Translations under genes and position numbers: made by a program
Part shown: piece by piece, positions 62,784-64,000 of the stretch
Layout of the letters: every line of letters begins with the position of its first letter
Position numbering within the stretch: position 1 is the stretch's first letter
Origin: Axinella damicornis
Lineage: Eukaryota > Porifera > Demospongiae > Axinellida > Axinellidae
DNA: 64,000 nt
Assembly: GCA_963931865.1 (NCBI GenBank)
Contig: OZ007507.1
Location: 9,314,689 to 9,378,688 of the forward strand
Direction: 5' to 3'
Notes under the pieces: generated by a model
The model's database searches: none
Told to the model about the DNA's origin: nothing
What the model saw: only the letters and a program-made list of their open reading frames with translations

Positions 62784-64000
62784 GTACGTTCCATTGTGTT
62801 AAGGGGACCCAGTAAAGTTGCTCGTGATACAAAATGGGAGGGTATAAACTTGAATTCACAATAATTGGTGCCTCTGAAAGGTTATAAAGTTGTGGATAAG
62901 CAGCTAGGAGTACACGTAGATGGTACATACAAAACTAACTAGTTTGAATGTTTACAAGCAACTAGATCCATGCAGGTTTGATCACATACTACCATATACT
63001 GAGATATTTTGGCGGCCATTAAATTTGGCGAAATGGCCTGAAATGGTTCGGTATAAGCGATCACGATGGAAAAGTATGACGTAACTATACGCATATAGAT
63101 AATGCTATACGCACCGTGAGCGCAACGTTACTTCACAAGATGGAGAAGCAGGACAAAGACATACGAAACGGAGAGTCTTGGCCATCACGTTTTCAGCGGC
63201 ATCTGGAGGCCCACGATCGGTGAACAGCTATCCGGGAAGTCAGCAATGCCCATGATGTGTACGCTGTGGCAGTGGTGATGCACGACCCAGGACAGGTACA
63301 CAGTCGGCCACGACCACATTTTCAGCAGTCTGTAGTCTGTCTACGCTTTTAATTCGGTGCACCGTCTGTGAAGTAGTAGGCACTTCTCTGCAGACCTCTC
63401 TCTCAGCAGGTTGTACATTGGGTCTTGCAATCTCAAGGTGGACTTGCTTCCCGCGTGCGCCGATAGTTGATCTAGCTGGACACACAATATTGGCGATTAA
63501 TTTTCTTAATTTGGTGATTGGCTTCCGAATCACCAAATCGCCAAATTAAACGGTCACCAAAATTTCCCAGTATACGGTAACTGTCAGGTTGGAGGGTCAG
63601 AAATCAACAGGGCCGGGAGGAAGCGCTCCCACCACTCAGGCCATGACCAGCAAGACTATTTTTAACTGCATGTGCTCATGGCAGTAATTGTTTTTATACA
63701 CTTGCACAATTCTGAGAAAGATGGAACGGAAAGCAGAAAGCAATGGCAGTGCAGTGCTGCACAATGTTGCTAAGAGGGCCCTTACTGATGACTGCACATG
63801 GCCTCTGCAGAGGCACAAAGTGCACCTTGGCCTTGTGGCCCCACCAAAGACAAATTGTACATTGCGCAATGTGCAATCACTTGATATTTATTATGAAGCC
63901 TAATGGCCACTGTACCTCTGTACTAAGCATTGTGCTTCTGTGTTGAAAAGAAAATATTTGAGAACTTCTATACCAAACCACTTATATTGCTCAAGCCATA
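62784..64000. other. Intron/3' region, one mobile element
   Basis: Holds element copy B (62990-63579); the rest (63580-64000) has no recognisable exon on the plus strand. A minus-strand open frame at 63240-63536 lies inside the element. Confidence 0.5.
62990..63579. mobile_element. TACCGTATACCGG-type inverted-repeat element, copy B (inverted)
   Basis: Left taccatatactgagatattttggcggcc, right ggtcaccaaaatttcccagtatacggta. The internal block is the reverse complement of that in 39405-39949, so the two copies are opposite in orientation. Confidence 0.85.

Noticed and set aside
63240..63536. 98-codon minus-strand ORF
   Set aside because: Lies wholly within inverted-repeat element copy B; the related copy A does not keep the frame open.
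1..64000. tRNA, rRNA, CRISPR arrays, bacterial operons
   Set aside because: None seen. Tandem repeats present are minisatellites or exon duplications, and gene structure is eukaryotic.

Overview
The window looks like nuclear DNA of an animal, most likely a sponge or another early-branching metazoan. The evidence is a multi-exon gene with GT-AG introns of about 50 bp to several kb, a metazoan-type Ty3/Gypsy retroelement, and many small non-autonomous DNA transposons. The sponge assignment is an inference from overall style, not from a marker gene.

Almost everything from 3.6 kb to 62.8 kb is one plus-strand gene. I could chain 64 exons (about 13.9 kb of coding sequence, about 4,620 codons) by matching splice sites, open frame and intron phase. 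The product is a giant AAA+ protein of the RNF213/mysterin family. An N-terminal alpha-helical arm lies at 3.6-27.4 kb. A degenerate AAA module with P-loop GPAGAGKS follows at 28.4-29.2 kb. AAA3 (GETGVGKT, LDEVN) is at 31.5-33.2 kb and AAA4 (GPPGSSKT, MDEVG) is on one long exon at 33.3-34.7 kb. The RNF213-type E3 shell and C-terminal domain run from 36.4 to 62.8 kb. The zinc-binding RING and RZ fingers of vertebrate RNF213 were not found at the places where the order of the flanking exons predicts them. The first exons and the last ~100 codons are not visible, and two phase breaks (47.4-48.3 kb and 62.1-62.7 kb) show that at least two small exons were missed.

At the left edge (143-1391, minus strand) are the first five exons of a second gene, encoding a small basic, Lys-rich and probably nuclear protein. 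A single-exon minus-strand ORF of 238 codons (2364-3080) has no recognised family.

The introns are filled with mobile DNA. There is a nearly complete antisense Ty3/Gypsy element (5381-9465) with 160-bp LTRs and a 5-bp target duplication. There are several CAG...CTG elements of hAT type with 5- or 8-bp target duplications, a minisatellite-cored family that resembles Helentron-type elements, long foldback elements, and several paired copies of other inverted-repeat elements. Three splice-acceptor regions of the big gene have local duplicated copies beside them.
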